From assembly GCA_002449395.1 (NCBI GenBank), contig DKDP01000038.1, positions 5,429-69,428 of the forward strand: 64,000 nucleotides of DNA, written 5' to 3'. This stretch comes from Ruminococcaceae bacterium UBA6845 (GTDB lineage Bacteria; Bacillota; Clostridia; Oscillospirales; Acutalibacteraceae). Shown here one piece after another: positions 8,010 through 16,174 of the stretch. The number at the start of each line of letters is the position of its first letter. The stretch's first letter is position 1. The notes under the pieces are model-generated. The model ran no database searches. It saw only the letters and a list, made by a program, of their open reading frames with translations, and was not told the DNA's origin. The translations under genes were made by a program, and so were the position numbers.

Positions 8010-9326
8010 ATGGGACTTATTAAAGCAGGAGCAGGAGCTCTGGGCGGAACACTTGCGGATCAGTGGAAAGAATTTTTCTATTGTGAGGCACTTCCGAACG
8101 ACATAATGATGAGAAAGGGCGAAAAGCGCACAAGCGGCCGCTCGTCCAACACAAAGGGAAATGACAACGTTATTTCAAACGGTTCGGGCATTGCCGTTGC
8201 CGACGGTCAGTGTATGATCATCGTTGAGCAGGGCAAGATCGTTGAGGTCTGCGCCGAGCCCGGTGAATTTACATATGACGCATCAACAGAGCCGAGCATT
8301 TTCTCGGGCAAGCTCGGCGACAGCATTAAAGAAACGTTCAAGACTATCGGCAAGCGTTTCACCTTCGGCGGAGACACCGCAAAGGATCAGCGAGTTTACT
8401 ACTTCAACACCAAGGAGCTGATCGACAACAAGTTCGGCACTCCGAATCCGATTCCGTTCCGTGTTGTTGATTCAAAAATCGGTTTGGATATAGATGTTTC
8501 CGTTCGCTGCTCGGGCGTATATTCATATAAAATTGCCGATCCCCTGCTCTTCTATACCAACGTTTGCGGTAATGTTGAGCAGGAATACAGTCGAGACGAG
8601 CTTGACGGACAGCTTAAAACCGAATTTATCAGCGCATTGCAACCGGCATTCGGAAAGCTCTCCGATATGGAGCTTCGCCCGAATCAGATTGTTTCGCACA
8701 ACACCGATCTTGAAAATGCGATGAACACGGCACTTTCGGCAAAATGGGGAGAGCTGCGCGGACTTAAGGTTGTAAGCATCGCCCTCGGTTCGGTAACGCT
8801 TCCGGACGATGATGCCGAGATGATCAAGCAGGCACAGCGCACGGCAATTATGAAAGATCCGACGATGGCAGCGGCAACGCTTGTCGGCGCACAGGCAGAC
8901 GCAATGAAAGCGGCGGCATCAAACGAAGCAGGCGCAATGACAGGCTTTATGGGAATGGGAATGGCGATGAATGCAGGCGGCGGAATGAACGCACAGAACC
9001 TTTTCGCAATGGGTCAGCAACAGCAGGCGGCTCAGCCCCAATCGGCTCCTGCGGCGAACAGTTGGAAATGCTCGTGCGGAGCGACGGCAACGGGAAATTT
9101 CTGTCAGGAATGCGGCTCACCGAGACCTGCGGCTGACGGCTGGACCTGTGCGTGCGGCACAGTCAACAAGGGCAAGTTCTGCTCAAACTGCGGAGCTAAG
9201 AAGCCCGAGGGTGCACCGCTCTACCGCTGTGACAAGTGCGGCTGGGAGCCCGAGGATCCTCATCATCCTCCGAAGTTCTGTCCCGAGTGCGGAGATCCGT
9301 TTGACAGCAATGATATAAAAGGCTAA
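8010..9326 (+). CDS. ydjI: SPFH-domain protein with C-terminal zinc ribbons, YdjI-like
   Basis: A 438-residue protein of the virion-core/YdjI SPFH family. The N-terminal two-thirds is the SPFH (stomatin/flotillin-like) scaffold, beginning GLIKAGAGALGGTLADQW; a Met/Gly/Ala-rich linker follows (about 300-345), then three four-cysteine zinc ribbons (CSCGATATGNFCQEC, CACGTVNKGKFCSNC, CDKCGW...CPEC). In Bacillus subtilis YdjI is recruited to the membrane by YdjG and YdjH in the pspA stress operon. Homologues of both follow here, 29 and 12 bases apart. An imperfect hairpin (7946-7971, ATGCTCC/GGAGCAT) sits in the leader. No pspA is adjacent. Confidence 0.8.
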   Translation: MGLIKAGAGALGGTLADQWKEFFYCEALPNDIMMRKGEKRTSGRSSNTKGNDNVISNGSGIAVADGQCMIIVEQGKIVEVCAEPGEFTYDASTEPSIFSGKLGDSIKETFKTIGKRFTFGGDTAKDQRVYYFNTKELIDNKFGTPNPIPFRVVDSKIGLDIDVSVRCSGVYSYKIADPLLFYTNVCGNVEQEYSRDELDGQLKTEFISALQPAFGKLSDMELRPNQIVSHNTDLENAMNTALSAKWGELRGLKVVSIALGSVTLPDDDAEMIKQAQRTAIMKDPTMAAATLVGAQADAMKAAASNEAGAMTGFMGMGMAMNAGGGMNAQNLFAMGQQQQAAQPQSAPAANSWKCSCGATATGNFCQECGSPRPAADGWTCACGTVNKGKFCSNCGAKKPEGAPLYRCDKCGWEPEDPHHPPKFCPECGDPFDSNDIKG

Positions 9327-9355
9327 CCGAAAAATAATAGCGGGAGGATAAAAAT

Positions 9356-10450
9356 TTGAGCGTATTACAGGAATATAAATGTCCTTGCTGCGGCGGAGCC
9401 ATTGAGTTCGACAGCAAGAGTCAAAAAATGAAATGTCCGTACTGCGACACCGAATTTGATGTTGAAACCCTCAAAGGCTATGACGCCGCTTTGAAAAATG
9501 ACGCAGAGGACAATATGAAATGGGAAACCTCCGCAGGCTCCGAGTGGGAAAGCGGAGAGACAGACGGACTTAAAACCTATGTCTGCAAATCCTGCGGCGG
9601 AGAAATCGTAGGTGACGAGACGACAGGCGCAACCTCGTGCCCGTTCTGCGGCAACCCCGTTGTTATGATGGGACAGTTTTCGGGAGCACTCAAGCCCGAT
9701 ATAATTATCCCGTTCAAGCTGGATAAAAAAGCCGCAAAAGATGGACTTCAGAAGCATCTTTCAGGCAAAAGGCTGTTACCTAAGGTATTTAAAAGTCAGA
9801 ATCATATTGATGAGATCAAAGGAATTTATGTTCCGTTCTGGCTTTTTGACGCCGATGCGGACGCAAGGGTTCGCTACCGTGCGACTTCCGTAAGAATGTG
9901 GGAGGACGACGAATATAACTACACGGAGACAAGCTACTTTGACGTTCACAGGTCAGGAAGCGTGGGCTTTGAAAACGTACCTGTTGACGGTTCCTCAAAG
10001 ATGCCCGATGATCTGATGGAATCAATCGAGCCGTTTAACATCAACGATGCAGTTGATTTTCAGACAGCATATCTCGCAGGCTACCTCGCCGACAAATACG
10101 ACGTAACGGCTGACGAAAGCATTGACAGAGCGAACGAGAGAATCAAGCGTTCAACCGAGGAGACCTTTGCCTCGACCGTTAAGGGCTACGATACCGTAAC
10201 TACGGAAAGTTCAACCGTAAATCTCCTCAACGGAAAGGCAAAATATGCCCTCTATCCCGTGTGGATTCTCAACACGACTTGGAAAGATAAGAAATTCACC
10301 TTTGCGATGAACGGACAGACAGGCAAATTCGTAGGCGATCTCCCGGTCGACAAAGCGGCAGCGGCAAAGTGGTTTGCCGGAATCGCAGTCGGTGCAGGCG
10401 TATTGACATATGTTATACCGATTATCCTGCGGCTGTTAGGAATAATGTGA
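9356..10450 (+). CDS. ydjG: Zinc-ribbon membrane protein, YdjG-like
   Basis: A 364-residue protein with two N-terminal zinc ribbons (CPCCGGAIEF...CPYC about residues 9-31, CKSCGGEI...CPFC about 77-99), a central soluble domain, and a single C-terminal transmembrane segment (about 340-360, WFAGIAVGAGVLTYVIPIIL). This matches the YdjG partner of YdjI, which anchors the SPFH protein to the membrane. The start is TTG at 9356, ten bases after GGGAGG; no better ATG exists upstream. It lies between ydjI and the TPM gene and is co-transcribed with both. Confidence 0.72.
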   Translation: MSVLQEYKCPCCGGAIEFDSKSQKMKCPYCDTEFDVETLKGYDAALKNDAEDNMKWETSAGSEWESGETDGLKTYVCKSCGGEIVGDETTGATSCPFCGNPVVMMGQFSGALKPDIIIPFKLDKKAAKDGLQKHLSGKRLLPKVFKSQNHIDEIKGIYVPFWLFDADADARVRYRATSVRMWEDDEYNYTETSYFDVHRSGSVGFENVPVDGSSKMPDDLMESIEPFNINDAVDFQTAYLAGYLADKYDVTADESIDRANERIKRSTEETFASTVKGYDTVTTESSTVNLLNGKAKYALYPVWILNTTWKDKKFTFAMNGQTGKFVGDLPVDKAAAAKWFAGIAVGAGVLTYVIPIILRLLGIM

Positions 10451-10462
10451 GGAGGATGAGCT

Positions 10463-11311
10463 ATGAATAAAAAAATAATATCAATTCTGTTCGCATTTAT
10501 TCTTTGCCTTTGTATGGCTGTACCTGCATTCGCCGTCGAAAACACGGACACATCGGGATTTGCGGATGAATACAGCCGTGTACTGGATTATGCAGGTGTT
10601 GTTACGCAGGAAGAGGACGACAAGCTGGTTGAACAATTTGATGAAATCGCAAACAGGCAAAAGGTCGATATAGTAATCTGCTTTACAAACGGTCTTGACG
10701 GAATGACGACCTCGCAATATGCCGAAAATCTTTATGAGAAGAACAATTACGGCTACGGTGAGAATAAGGACGGCGTTATACTCGTTGTCAGCTTTGAAAA
10801 CCGTGACTGGTACATCGCAACCAGAGGCTATGCCATTCAGGCGTTCACCGACTCGGGTATTCAGTACATAGGAAATCAGATTAAAGACGATCTGTCAAAT
10901 AAAAATTACTATGCTGCGGCTGAATATTATGCTCAGCTCTGCGATGAATTTATTACCGAAGCCAAAAACGGCAACGCTTACGATGAAAACTTCGGTGCCG
11001 AGGACGACACAGGCACAGGCTCTGTAACGCCTCCTCCGATGTGGATTCTCATTTCGATAGGCGTGGGACTTCTCGTTGCGCTGATTGCGGTCGGTTCTAT
11101 GAAGAGAAAGCTCAAAACCGTCAGACGGCAGGCGGCGGCAAGCAATTATCTCAAGAACGGCAGTCTCAACATCACCGAGAGCAACGACATTTTCCTTTAC
11201 AGCAATGTCAGCAGAACCGCAAAGCCGAAGGATAATGACAACGACGGCGGCAGTTCCACTCACACATCGGATTCCGGCAACACCTACGGCGGTGGCGGCG
11301 GAAAGTTCTGA
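10463..11311 (+). CDS. ydjH: TPM-domain membrane protein, YdjH-like
   Basis: A 282-residue protein with a signal peptide (1-23, ending PAFAV), an extracytoplasmic TPM domain (about 32-165, starting YSRVLDYAGVVTQEED), a transmembrane helix (about 191-212) and a short cytoplasmic tail ending in a glycine-rich GGGGGKF. TPM proteins are membrane-facing domains of unclear biochemistry, some tied to photosystem repair or membrane stress. It is third in the ydjI-ydjG-ydjH order, 12 bases after ydjG, and closes the operon before a terminator. Confidence 0.75.
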   Translation: MNKKIISILFAFILCLCMAVPAFAVENTDTSGFADEYSRVLDYAGVVTQEEDDKLVEQFDEIANRQKVDIVICFTNGLDGMTTSQYAENLYEKNNYGYGENKDGVILVVSFENRDWYIATRGYAIQAFTDSGIQYIGNQIKDDLSNKNYYAAAEYYAQLCDEFITEAKNGNAYDENFGAEDDTGTGSVTPPPMWILISIGVGLLVALIAVGSMKRKLKTVRRQAAASNYLKNGSLNITESNDIFLYSNVSRTAKPKDNDNDGGSSTHTSDSGNTYGGGGGKF

Positions 11312-11332
11312 TAAATCCGTAAAATAACAGAA

Positions 11333-11375
11333 AAGAACCTCACAAAGTCGGCAGCGGCACTGTGGGGTTCTTATT
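11333..11375 (+). terminator. Terminator of the ydjI-G-H-like operon
   Basis: AAGAACCTCACA (11333-11344) pairs with TGTGGGGTTCTT (11361-11372) with one G-T pair, followed by ATT. Confidence 0.65.
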
Positions 11376-11412
11376 AAATCAGAAAAAAGATTGTGAATTT
11401 TTCAATTTTCTC

Positions 11413-11440
11413 TTGATTTAATTTCACGATAGTATATAAT
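11413..11440 (+). promoter_or_regulatory. Promoter of the acidic membrane protein gene
   Basis: TTGATT (11413-11418), a 16-base spacer and TATAAT (11435-11440), 28 bases upstream of the ATG. Confidence 0.6.
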
Positions 11441-11467
11441 TATTATAAGACTATTTGGAGGTTTAAT

Positions 11468-12115
11468 ATGGAAGAGAATAAACAGGGGAAGTTTGATAAG
11501 ATTGATGAGCTTCTCAAAGACACCTCGGCAGAGAACAGAATAAAATTCAATTCTGCGGACAGCAGTGCAGAAAAAATAATTACGGAAGATTCAGATATAA
11601 AGGCTCTTTTCGATAAACCCGTTCAGGAAGAAGTTCAGGAAGCCGACGCTCCGATCCGTGACGTTGATGTTCAGCCTGTCACCGAAGAGGATGAGGATTC
11701 CGACAGTGAGCCGGTTTGTATCATTGACGAGACTTCCACAACCGTAGAGCTTACTGCGGATACCGGGGCATATCAGAGCTTTTCCGATTCGGCTCCCGCA
11801 CGCAAAAAGGCTCCGAAAGAAAAGGTTAAATTCAATGCGCTTCAGATCGTTCTGATGTGCGTTGTCGGAGTTATTCTTCTTTGGTGCGTTATCTTCACGA
11901 CGGATCATACACTTGCCGCAAACGGCAGAGCTCCCATTTTCAGCTGGGAAACTCAGAAGTACGAGGACGGCAGTGCAAGCTACAAGGGACTTGGCTACAA
12001 GATTCAGTTCCGCTTCGATTCGGGCGACAACCTCACTCAGAAGTGTGTTCCGATCTGGAAGGACGGCCCTAATGACATCGCCGACAAACAGCAGAGCGGC
12101 GCATCATTTCAGTAA
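11468..12115 (+). CDS. Single-pass membrane protein with acidic cytoplasmic domain, unknown function
   Basis: No family recognised. The 215-residue protein has a long acidic, probably disordered N-terminal region (1-115, rich in Glu, Asp, Ser), a basic stretch ARKKAPKEKVK, one transmembrane helix (about 125-147, LQIVLMCVVGVILLWCVIF), and a short extracytoplasmic domain (about 150-215). The positive charges before the helix predict N-in topology. It is monocistronic, with its own promoter and terminator. Confidence 0.65.
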   Translation: MEENKQGKFDKIDELLKDTSAENRIKFNSADSSAEKIITEDSDIKALFDKPVQEEVQEADAPIRDVDVQPVTEEDEDSDSEPVCIIDETSTTVELTADTGAYQSFSDSAPARKKAPKEKVKFNALQIVLMCVVGVILLWCVIFTTDHTLAANGRAPIFSWETQKYEDGSASYKGLGYKIQFRFDSGDNLTQKCVPIWKDGPNDIADKQQSGASFQ

Positions 12116-12126
12116 TTAAAAAAATT

Positions 12127-12156
12127 AAACGGGCGGCAAAAACCGTCCGTTTTTTC
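12127..12156 (+). terminator. Terminator of the acidic membrane protein gene
   Basis: ACGGGCGG (12129-12136) and CCGTCCGT (12143-12150) form a stem with one G-T pair, followed by a six-T run. Confidence 0.8.
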
Positions 12157-12170
12157 TGTCCGCAAAAGCA

Positions 12171-12216
12171 AAAACGGCACCGAGACAACCTTTTAGATTG
12201 TCCCGATGCCGTTTTG
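12171..12216. terminator. Terminator of the hsp20 gene, bidirectional
   Basis: An 18-base arm (12171-12188) pairs with 12198-12215 with two mismatches and is flanked by A- and T-runs. It follows the minus-strand hsp20 stop at 12243. Confidence 0.7.
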
Positions 12217-12242
12217 CTTACCGATCCGAATCGGCTTGATGA

Positions 12243-12683
12243 TTATTCAATTTCAATTGAGGAGCTTGAAGGAAGTTTCTTGGTATCCGCCTTCGGAACC
12301 TCAAGAGTAAGAACACCCGACTCATATTTTGCCTTAACATCCTCGGGCTTTACATCGCCGATATAGAAGCTGCGTGAGCAAGCACCGGCATAACGCTCTC
12401 TGCGGATTACACGGCCTTTCTTGTCGTTCTCGTCCTTATCAAGACCCTTGGCAGCCTTGATTGTAAGATAACCGTCGCTTACGTCAACGTTTATCTCGTC
12501 CTTCTTAAATCCCGGCAAGTCAATTGCCATCTCATAACCGTTGTCCTTTTCATGGATATCGGTTTTCATCATATTCTTTGCGTGCTTACCGTATAACGGG
12601 TTGTGGGCACCGAAGAATTCGTGATCAAACGGATCACTGAAGAAATCATCAAACATATTTTCACTAAAGATACTCGGTAACAT
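12243..12683 (-). CDS. Small heat-shock protein, Hsp20/alpha-crystallin family
   Basis: ATP-independent holdase chaperone that binds unfolding proteins. The 146-residue protein has a short Phe-rich N-terminal arm (FDDFFSDPFDHEFFG), a central alpha-crystallin domain (about 38-135) with the conserved YESGVLTLEVPK strand, and a short C-terminal extension. ATG at 12683 is eight bases from GGAGG, better than a TTG two codons earlier. The stop is followed by a strong terminator, and no CIRCE copy is visible in front of it. Confidence 0.9.
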   Translation of the reverse strand: MLPSIFSENMFDDFFSDPFDHEFFGAHNPLYGKHAKNMMKTDIHEKDNGYEMAIDLPGFKKDEINVDVSDGYLTIKAAKGLDKDENDKKGRVIRRERYAGACSRSFYIGDVKPEDVKAKYESGVLTLEVPKADTKKLPSSSSIEIE

Positions 12684-12718
12684 AATCAAAACCTCCGTTA
12701 TAAATTATTTTTATATGA

Positions 12719-12742
12719 AGCTCGGCAAGTTAATTTACCGAG
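12719..12742 (-). terminator. Weak terminator after acetolactate decarboxylase
   Basis: The stem GCTCGG/CCGAGC with partial extension (12719-12742) lies just past the stop at 12756; read on the minus strand it is followed by an AT-rich tract but not a clean T-run. Confidence 0.4.
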
Positions 12743-12755
12743 CAGGATATACATT

Positions 12756-13475
12756 TTATTTTTTTGCGCCCTCAACGACCGCTGTTTTTGCGCTCAGATC
12801 CTCGCACAGATTCCTTTCTGCAAATTCGGAATTCTGCGGAAGCGTCAGGTCAAAGCGCTCTATCTTATTGATCTTCATATTCAGGCTGTCGGCTGACAAT
12901 CCGAGAATATGACCGCCCTGAGTTTTATCGCCGCTCAGATAATGGAAGTGCCATCCCGGAAGATTAATTCCGTTAACATATGCCGGGCAATAAACCGCAA
13001 TTACACTGCCGTATGTGTTCTCAAAATGGAACTCACGCTGATTCTTTGCAACCTCGGACAATGTCGGATACGGCTTCTCGCACGGGAAGCAGCTGCGCAC
13101 GTGCATCGTCTTGAAAACGCCCTTTGCCTTGATCATATAAAAGACATTTTTGTTATCCTTTACATACGGTTCCAATGCTTTCTTGAGCGCCTCGATGTCA
13201 TTAATTCCGTTGAGTGTAACCTCGGGAACCTTTTCATCGAATTTCATAACCGTACCGAAAGCAACGCCGTCTTCGGGCTTCATCGTTACAACCTTGCCGT
13301 CAGCGGTTGCCTTATAAGCAACGCCGTCCTCAAAGATTGCTTCACCGTCAAGTCCTGTGTAGGTGCCGATTCCCGTATCGGCGTGGTGAAGAAAATCTCT
13401 TACGCTGACTGTTTTATCGAAATTACCTAACATCAATGCGTTAAGTGTTGATGCCTGAATTAATGTCTTCAACAT
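12756..13475 (-). CDS. budA: Alpha-acetolactate decarboxylase
   Basis: Converts alpha-acetolactate to acetoin in the 2,3-butanediol branch. The 239-residue protein has the zinc site intact: PGWHFHYLSGD followed by GGH, giving the H-x-H...H triad. Length is normal for the family. An in-frame extension to 13544 exists, but ATG at 13475 has a good AAAGGAG and is correct. It lies 13 bases downstream of a KdgT-like permease gene, an unusual partnership, and no acetolactate synthase is nearby. Confidence 0.88.
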   Translation of the reverse strand: MLKTLIQASTLNALMLGNFDKTVSVRDFLHHADTGIGTYTGLDGEAIFEDGVAYKATADGKVVTMKPEDGVAFGTVMKFDEKVPEVTLNGINDIEALKKALEPYVKDNKNVFYMIKAKGVFKTMHVRSCFPCEKPYPTLSEVAKNQREFHFENTYGSVIAVYCPAYVNGINLPGWHFHYLSGDKTQGGHILGLSADSLNMKINKIERFDLTLPQNSEFAERNLCEDLSAKTAVVEGAKK

Positions 13476-13488
13476 AAATATCTCTCCT

Positions 13489-14523
13489 TTACTTTGCTGC
13501 GGAATGAGCGGCAACAACTTTTTGCTTTTTCTTTGGCTGTTCATCTGCCGGGTGCTTTGTAAGAATAAACTTGACCATAAACGGGCAAAGAATATTTGTT
13601 ACAGCCAGAACGAATGCAAGAATTGCAACTGCGGAATTTACATAAGGTTCAAATGATGTATTTGATGCCGCCGCCATTGATGGGATTACCAGCGCAACGC
13701 CTGCAAGCGAAGCGCTTGCAACCGAAGCATATCCGGGACGGTGGAGAACAAGTCTCTCAAAGATGTAGGACGGAGTGATAACGATGACGAAATAAATCAC
13801 GCTCATCAGCAAGCCCTGCGGAAGCATCTTTACTGCGTCAATCAGATTGATCGTTGAACCAAATTCAAAACCGAGGAACGGTAAAATAATCGCATTGCCG
13901 CCGGCAAATACTTTTCTGATATCCTCATCCAGGTTGCCTAATATCATACCGAGGATGAACGGAATTATCAATGAAACTATCTGCATAACCTGTGCTTTAC
14001 CGAAGCCTGATTCTCCGTAGAAACCGAGGAACAGCAACGGAAGCAACGGCATTGAGCAAATCAACATTATACCGAAGCTCGCCTTATCGGCTTTATCGCC
14101 GAACGGTGAAATGATTCCCATATAAAGCGCCGCATTCGCACTTGTGACGGCACAAACAAAGGCTAAGAAAGAAATTCCCAAAAATCCTTTGTAGCCGAAC
14201 AGCGCATAAAACGCTGCACAAAGCGCATAAGCAACACCTAAGCGAACAAGGATTAAAAGAACACCACGGTGCAATGCGTCTTTCATATCGGACATTTTCA
14301 ACTGCGTACCGGTGCAGAAGAGCATCAAACCGATTATCAGCATCTGACCGGTTGATGAGAACATATCTTTCATCGGGTTTCCGAGTGTATCCCAAAGATT
14401 AAATTTGAAGATGCCCTCGCAAACCGTTGTGATGATCGCACCAATTATAAGCGGCACAAACATCGTACCGGCGGGAACCTTTTGGAGTGATTTCCAAATG
14501 TTTACATTTTTCTTTTTATCCAT
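13489..14523 (-). CDS. 2-keto-3-deoxygluconate permease family transporter
   Basis: A 344-residue polytopic membrane protein with about ten hydrophobic segments, resembling KdgT (LIIGLMLFCTGTQLKMSDM; AFVCAVTSANAALYMG; LPFLGFEFGSTINL). The family imports 2-keto-3-deoxygluconate by proton symport. The C-terminus is a basic cytoplasmic tail. It is the first gene of a two-gene unit with acetolactate decarboxylase and diverges from a PucR-type regulator. The actual substrate may be another keto acid; the neighbour hints at acetolactate or a related compound, which is inference. Confidence 0.75.
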   Translation of the reverse strand: MDKKKNVNIWKSLQKVPAGTMFVPLIIGAIITTVCEGIFKFNLWDTLGNPMKDMFSSTGQMLIIGLMLFCTGTQLKMSDMKDALHRGVLLILVRLGVAYALCAAFYALFGYKGFLGISFLAFVCAVTSANAALYMGIISPFGDKADKASFGIMLICSMPLLPLLFLGFYGESGFGKAQVMQIVSLIIPFILGMILGNLDEDIRKVFAGGNAIILPFLGFEFGSTINLIDAVKMLPQGLLMSVIYFVIVITPSYIFERLVLHRPGYASVASASLAGVALVIPSMAAASNTSFEPYVNSAVAILAFVLAVTNILCPFMVKFILTKHPADEQPKKKQKVVAAHSAAK

Positions 14524-14648
14524 TTCTTTTCGCTCCTTTACTTTATATTTAAAGGCTAAATAGTTTATTTACAGAACTTTCAGTTTATCATTTCACTCAC
14601 GCTTCCTTCTTCTTTTTTCTTTTTACACCTATATTTTACTCATTTATA

Positions 14649-14708
14649 TTGCTTTTTCAATAATACGGGAGTATAATAATCTTAAGCCATATTGTGCTGA
14701 CAGCACAA
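14649..14708 (+). promoter_or_regulatory. Promoter and palindromic operator of the PucR-type gene
   Basis: TTGCTT (14649-14654), a 17-base spacer and TATAAT (14672-14677) form a promoter. Immediately downstream is the perfect palindrome TTGTGCTG-A-CAGCACAA (14692-14708), well placed for autoregulation by a dimer, or for control of the divergent kdgT-like operon. Confidence 0.6.
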
Positions 14709-14730
14709 CTATATACTGAGGTGAAAAATT

Positions 14731-15930
14731 ATGCCGACAGATGATAAGCTCTCCATACTTATATCCGATTTTTTTGACCGTGACGATATCGATCGACTCG
14801 TTGAGGACACGGGAAAGGTGCTTAACTGTCCGTTGATGGTAATTGACGATACCTTTCACGTTGCGGCTCATTATTCCCCCGACGGCTTCGCCGACAGTCT
14901 TTTTGACTCTGCAATTAAACACGGAGAAATAACCTACGAGGTCGGTGCACTCATCAGTGAAAGTAACGATCTTACTAACGGAATTGCAGACTATGTAAGG
15001 TTGGAGGAAAGCCCCTATATGCGCAGATTTGCTCCCCTCATAAGCGGAGGGATCCGTCTCGGCTATTTGATTTGCGTTGACGTCGGCGGCAATCTGTGCA
15101 ACATACCGCCCGAAACTTTTCAACGAATAGAAAATATACTGGCAAAGCAACTGTTTGTTGAAGCCGGAAGAACCGATCTGCCCTTTGAAACAGCGGAGGA
15201 GATTCTCAGTCATCTTCTGGACGGAGGATTTCAATCGCAGTCATATTTTAAACTTCAAGCATCATCGACCTACCTTGCCGATTTTCATCCCGTTGCTTTT
15301 GCATTGATCGACTTGGTCGCTTATCATTCGCAATACATCGGAAAAAGCTATCTGAAGGACGAATTAACATACCGATTTTACGAATCCCATCCCTTTTTGC
15401 ATAAGGGAAAGGTATTTATGTTCCTGCATAAGGGATATGACCGCAAGGCTCTTGACGATCTGGCAGAAGAATTTCATCTTAAAATTGTGATCTCAAATCA
15501 AATAGATGAGCTTTATAGTATCCCAACAATGTATAATTCGGTTCTTGAGGCCTTGGAAACAGTTGTCAACGAAAATGTCAAAAGCGGAAATGTATTTTCT
15601 GTTTCTCAGCTTGCAGTTCCGATTATGTTGAACAAAATACGGGGATATGATGAGCTTATTTCTCCCAAAATTATTTCGTTGGCAGATTATGACCGCAGAA
15701 AAGGAAGTCAGTTCTGCGAAACATTGTATTATTATCTGACTTGCAACCGCTCGCTTAAGGATACCTGCGAGGCGCTCTTCACCCATCGCAATACAATTCT
15801 TTACCGCATACGAAAAATGAAAGAGGATTTTGAAATTCCGCTTGAAGATCCGTCATCGCATTTTAAACTTTTATTGCAAATTTCAATGATTCTGTACAAA
15901 AATAAAGGCCCTGAATTTTTCATCGGGTAA
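14731..15930 (+). CDS. PucR/CdaR-family transcriptional regulator
   Basis: A 399-residue regulator with an N-terminal sensory region, a central GGDEF-like CdaR region, and the C-terminal PucR helix-turn-helix (about 340-375, SLKDTCEALFTHRNTILYR). Such proteins usually activate neighbouring uptake or catabolic genes in response to a small molecule. It is divergent from the permease/acetolactate decarboxylase pair and is the likely regulator of it. The ATG follows GAGG. Confidence 0.8.
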   Translation: MPTDDKLSILISDFFDRDDIDRLVEDTGKVLNCPLMVIDDTFHVAAHYSPDGFADSLFDSAIKHGEITYEVGALISESNDLTNGIADYVRLEESPYMRRFAPLISGGIRLGYLICVDVGGNLCNIPPETFQRIENILAKQLFVEAGRTDLPFETAEEILSHLLDGGFQSQSYFKLQASSTYLADFHPVAFALIDLVAYHSQYIGKSYLKDELTYRFYESHPFLHKGKVFMFLHKGYDRKALDDLAEEFHLKIVISNQIDELYSIPTMYNSVLEALETVVNENVKSGNVFSVSQLAVPIMLNKIRGYDELISPKIISLADYDRRKGSQFCETLYYYLTCNRSLKDTCEALFTHRNTILYRIRKMKEDFEIPLEDPSSHFKLLLQISMILYKNKGPEFFIG

Positions 15931-15941
15931 AAATTCAGGGC
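15908..15941 (+). terminator. Hairpin enclosing the PucR gene stop codon
   Basis: GCCCTGAATTTTT (15908-15920) pairs perfectly over 13 bp with 15929-15941; the TAA stop (15928-15930) lies at the loop/3' arm boundary. No strong T-run follows, so it may stabilise the mRNA end; a second hairpin lies just downstream. Confidence 0.55.
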
Positions 15942-15985
15942 AATATAATGAAATTCAAACGTTCGTAGAATTTTATTTGTAACAG

Positions 15986-16027
15986 AAAGCCCTTGAAGCA
16001 ATGTCATCACATTGTTTCAAGGGCTTT
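15986..16027. terminator. Terminator of tRNA-Leu and the PucR gene
   Basis: A long stem (AAAGCCCTTGAA at 15986-15997, with its complement ending 16027, plus an inner CAATGT/ACATTG pair) lies four bases from the tRNA 3' end. It probably terminates the minus-strand tRNA transcript. Confidence 0.7.
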
Positions 16028-16030
16028 AGC

Positions 16031-16117
16031 TGGTGCCGGTGACCGGACTTGAACCGGTACGATGTTGCCACCGAGGGATTTTAAGTCCCTTGCGTCTGCC
16101 TATTCCGCCACACCGGC
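16031..16117 (-). tRNA. tRNA-Leu (anticodon UAA)
   Basis: An 87-base gene including encoded CCA (16031-16033). The acceptor stem GCCGGTG pairs with CACCGGC, the anticodon stem GGGA/TCCC encloses the loop with TAA, a long class II variable arm is present (CTCGGTGGCAACATCG), and the T-arm carries GGTTCAAGTCC. Read on the minus strand. Confidence 0.95.
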
Positions 16118-16174
16118 TTATGTATCGGCAACTGTTATATTATACATAACAGCTGCCGTTTTGTCAATCATAAT

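Noticed and set aside
13476..13544. Longer N-terminus for acetolactate decarboxylase
   Set aside because: It would overlap the permease gene, lacks a RBS, and ATG at 13475 has a good one.
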